The notes beneath the pieces were generated by a model. The model was given only the letters and a program-made list of their open reading frames with translations, had not been told where the DNA came from and searched no databases. Source: Oxalobacteraceae bacterium (lineage in GTDB: Bacteria; Pseudomonadota; Gammaproteobacteria; Burkholderiales; Burkholderiaceae_D). Taken from it: 7,617 nucleotides of DNA. Below are positions 7,137-7,617 of the stretch, one piece after another. Every line of letters begins with the position of its first letter. The first letter of the stretch is position 1. A program made the translations under genes and the position numbers. Where the stretch lies: NCBI GenBank assembly GCA_947487325.1, contig CANKWG010000107.1:1-7617 (forward strand), read 5' to 3'.

Positions 7137-7470
7137 GGAGTTGTTGGTTATGGGGCTTAGGCTTGGTCGCTGCTTCTTAGCCGACTTGCCTTGCAGGATT
7201 TTGTCGTATCGCGGATTTTCAACAGACTACTGCCTAAATAGGCCGCACTTTGTAGGGCTGTTCAGCGTCACTTGAGTCTAGCCTAAGACAATTAAAAGTG
7301 CCGCCCGACACAGCAGGCGCAACCTCAGTTTGGCACCCACGGGTGGCGCGCTTTTCGCTGCGGGCTTTGTCGAGCGGGATTCACTTTTATTTTTTGTCTT
7401 TTTGCCCAGCGGACTAGAATTCGGTCAACACTGATTCGATTAACACTTGTCCATTTTTTCTGTTGACGTA
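7137..7470. other. 334-bp intergenic region, no gene recognised
   Basis: This stretch lies between the stop of the right-hand dehydrogenase and the start of the ABC transporter, both on the minus strand. I see no supportable ORF or RNA gene. It holds copies of a GCCTAA-type motif: CTTAGGC at 7156-7162, the near-palindrome GCCTAAATAGGC at 7232-7243, and GCCTAAG at 7281-7287. Other elements are a short palindrome CACCCACGGGTG at 7334-7345, a T-rich block at 7380-7403, and a direct repeat of AACACT at 7427-7432 and 7442-7447. The region should contain the transporter's promoter, but no -35/-10 pair on the minus strand was convincing, and no standard terminator for the dehydrogenase was found. 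Confidence 0.6.
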
Positions 7471-7617
7471 TCAGGAAAATTTATTTTCTGTACTTCCGAC
7501 GCGCTGCCCAGGGTTATGTTGCTCCAACTCGATCAAGATTGCTGAGTGATCGGCTGTTGGATGTGTGGTGACAAGGTGTCGAAAGTTATCGGCGACGAGT
7601 GCCGTCACCGGCAATCG
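7471..7617 (-). CDS. Beta-hydroxyacid dehydrogenase, C-terminal end (partial at right edge)
   Basis: The minus strand is open from the right edge to a TGA at 7471-7473, giving the last 48 residues of a protein. It reads LPVTALVADNFRHLV, then ADHSAILIELEQHNPGQRVG and a short tail. The pattern LPxTAxV...DHSAxxxxLE is the C-terminal end of the 3-hydroxyisobutyrate dehydrogenase / 2-hydroxy-3-oxopropionate reductase family (GarR, GlxR, MmsB type), NAD(P)-dependent enzymes that reduce or oxidise small beta-hydroxy acids. The other two minus-strand frames here are closed by stops within ten codons. The N-terminal Rossmann domain and catalytic lysine would lie outside the window, so the exact member cannot be told. 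The call rests on motif memory over a short segment, and a chance open frame of this length is not impossible. Confidence 0.72.
   Translation of the reverse strand, partial: RLPVTALVADNFRHLVTTHPTADHSAILIELEQHNPGQRVGSTENKFS

Noticed and set aside
7463..7490. TTGACG followed by AT-rich DNA, resembling a plus-strand promoter
   Set aside because: No acceptable -10 element falls at 16-18 bp spacing, no plus-strand gene follows in the window, and it overlaps the end of the dehydrogenase.
7535..7617. Plus-strand frame open to the right edge from about 7548
   Set aside because: Only about 24 codons with no recognisable motif, while the opposite strand has a family-like C-terminus over the same bases.

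Overview
The window looks like chromosomal DNA from a Gram-negative betaproteobacterium, probably Burkholderiales and perhaps Oxalobacteraceae-like. This rests on the protein families (enterobacterial-type FadD, YciA-type thioesterase, COG4324 lipoprotein, M20D amidohydrolase, YddA/BacA-like ABC protein, Atm1-type exporter), on the lipobox protein that implies a periplasm, and on a base composition near 50% GC by eye. The genus is inference. No rRNA, tRNA, CRISPR array, insertion sequence or phage gene was seen.

Layout, left to right. (1) 1-484, minus: N-terminal 161 codons of an Atm1/HMT1-type ABC exporter, cut by the window edge. (2) 593-994, plus: YciA-like acyl-CoA thioesterase, divergent from the exporter. 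(3) 1007-2686, minus: long-chain acyl-CoA synthetase FadD, convergent with the thioesterase, with 12 bp between the stops. (4) 2803-3945, minus: predicted zinc-dependent aminopeptidase lipoprotein, upstream of fadD in the same direction. (5) 4141-5343, plus: M20D amidohydrolase (hippurate hydrolase/aminoacylase type), divergent from the aminopeptidase across a 195-bp region that holds a promoter candidate and inverted repeats. (6) 5364-7136, minus: fused permease-ATPase of the SbmA/BacA-YddA family, convergent with the amidohydrolase, with 20 bp between the stops. (7) 7137-7470: 334 bp without a recognisable gene. (8) 7471-7617, minus: C-terminal end of a beta-hydroxyacid dehydrogenase (3-hydroxyisobutyrate dehydrogenase/GarR family), cut by the right edge.

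How the genes relate. FadD and the thioesterase catalyse opposing steps (making and hydrolysing acyl-CoA). The aminopeptidase and the amidohydrolase both act on amide bonds, one predicted at the cell envelope and one in the cytoplasm. The two ABC proteins handle transport, with unknown substrates here. The strand changes at almost every gene, so this reads as separate transcription units of housekeeping and accessory metabolism, not one operon. The only plausible co-transcribed pair is aminopeptidase-fadD, with a 116-bp gap. I found no convincing new multi-gene system. The least-characterised elements are the COG4324 lipoprotein, the YddA-like transporter, and the repeat-bearing intergenic regions.
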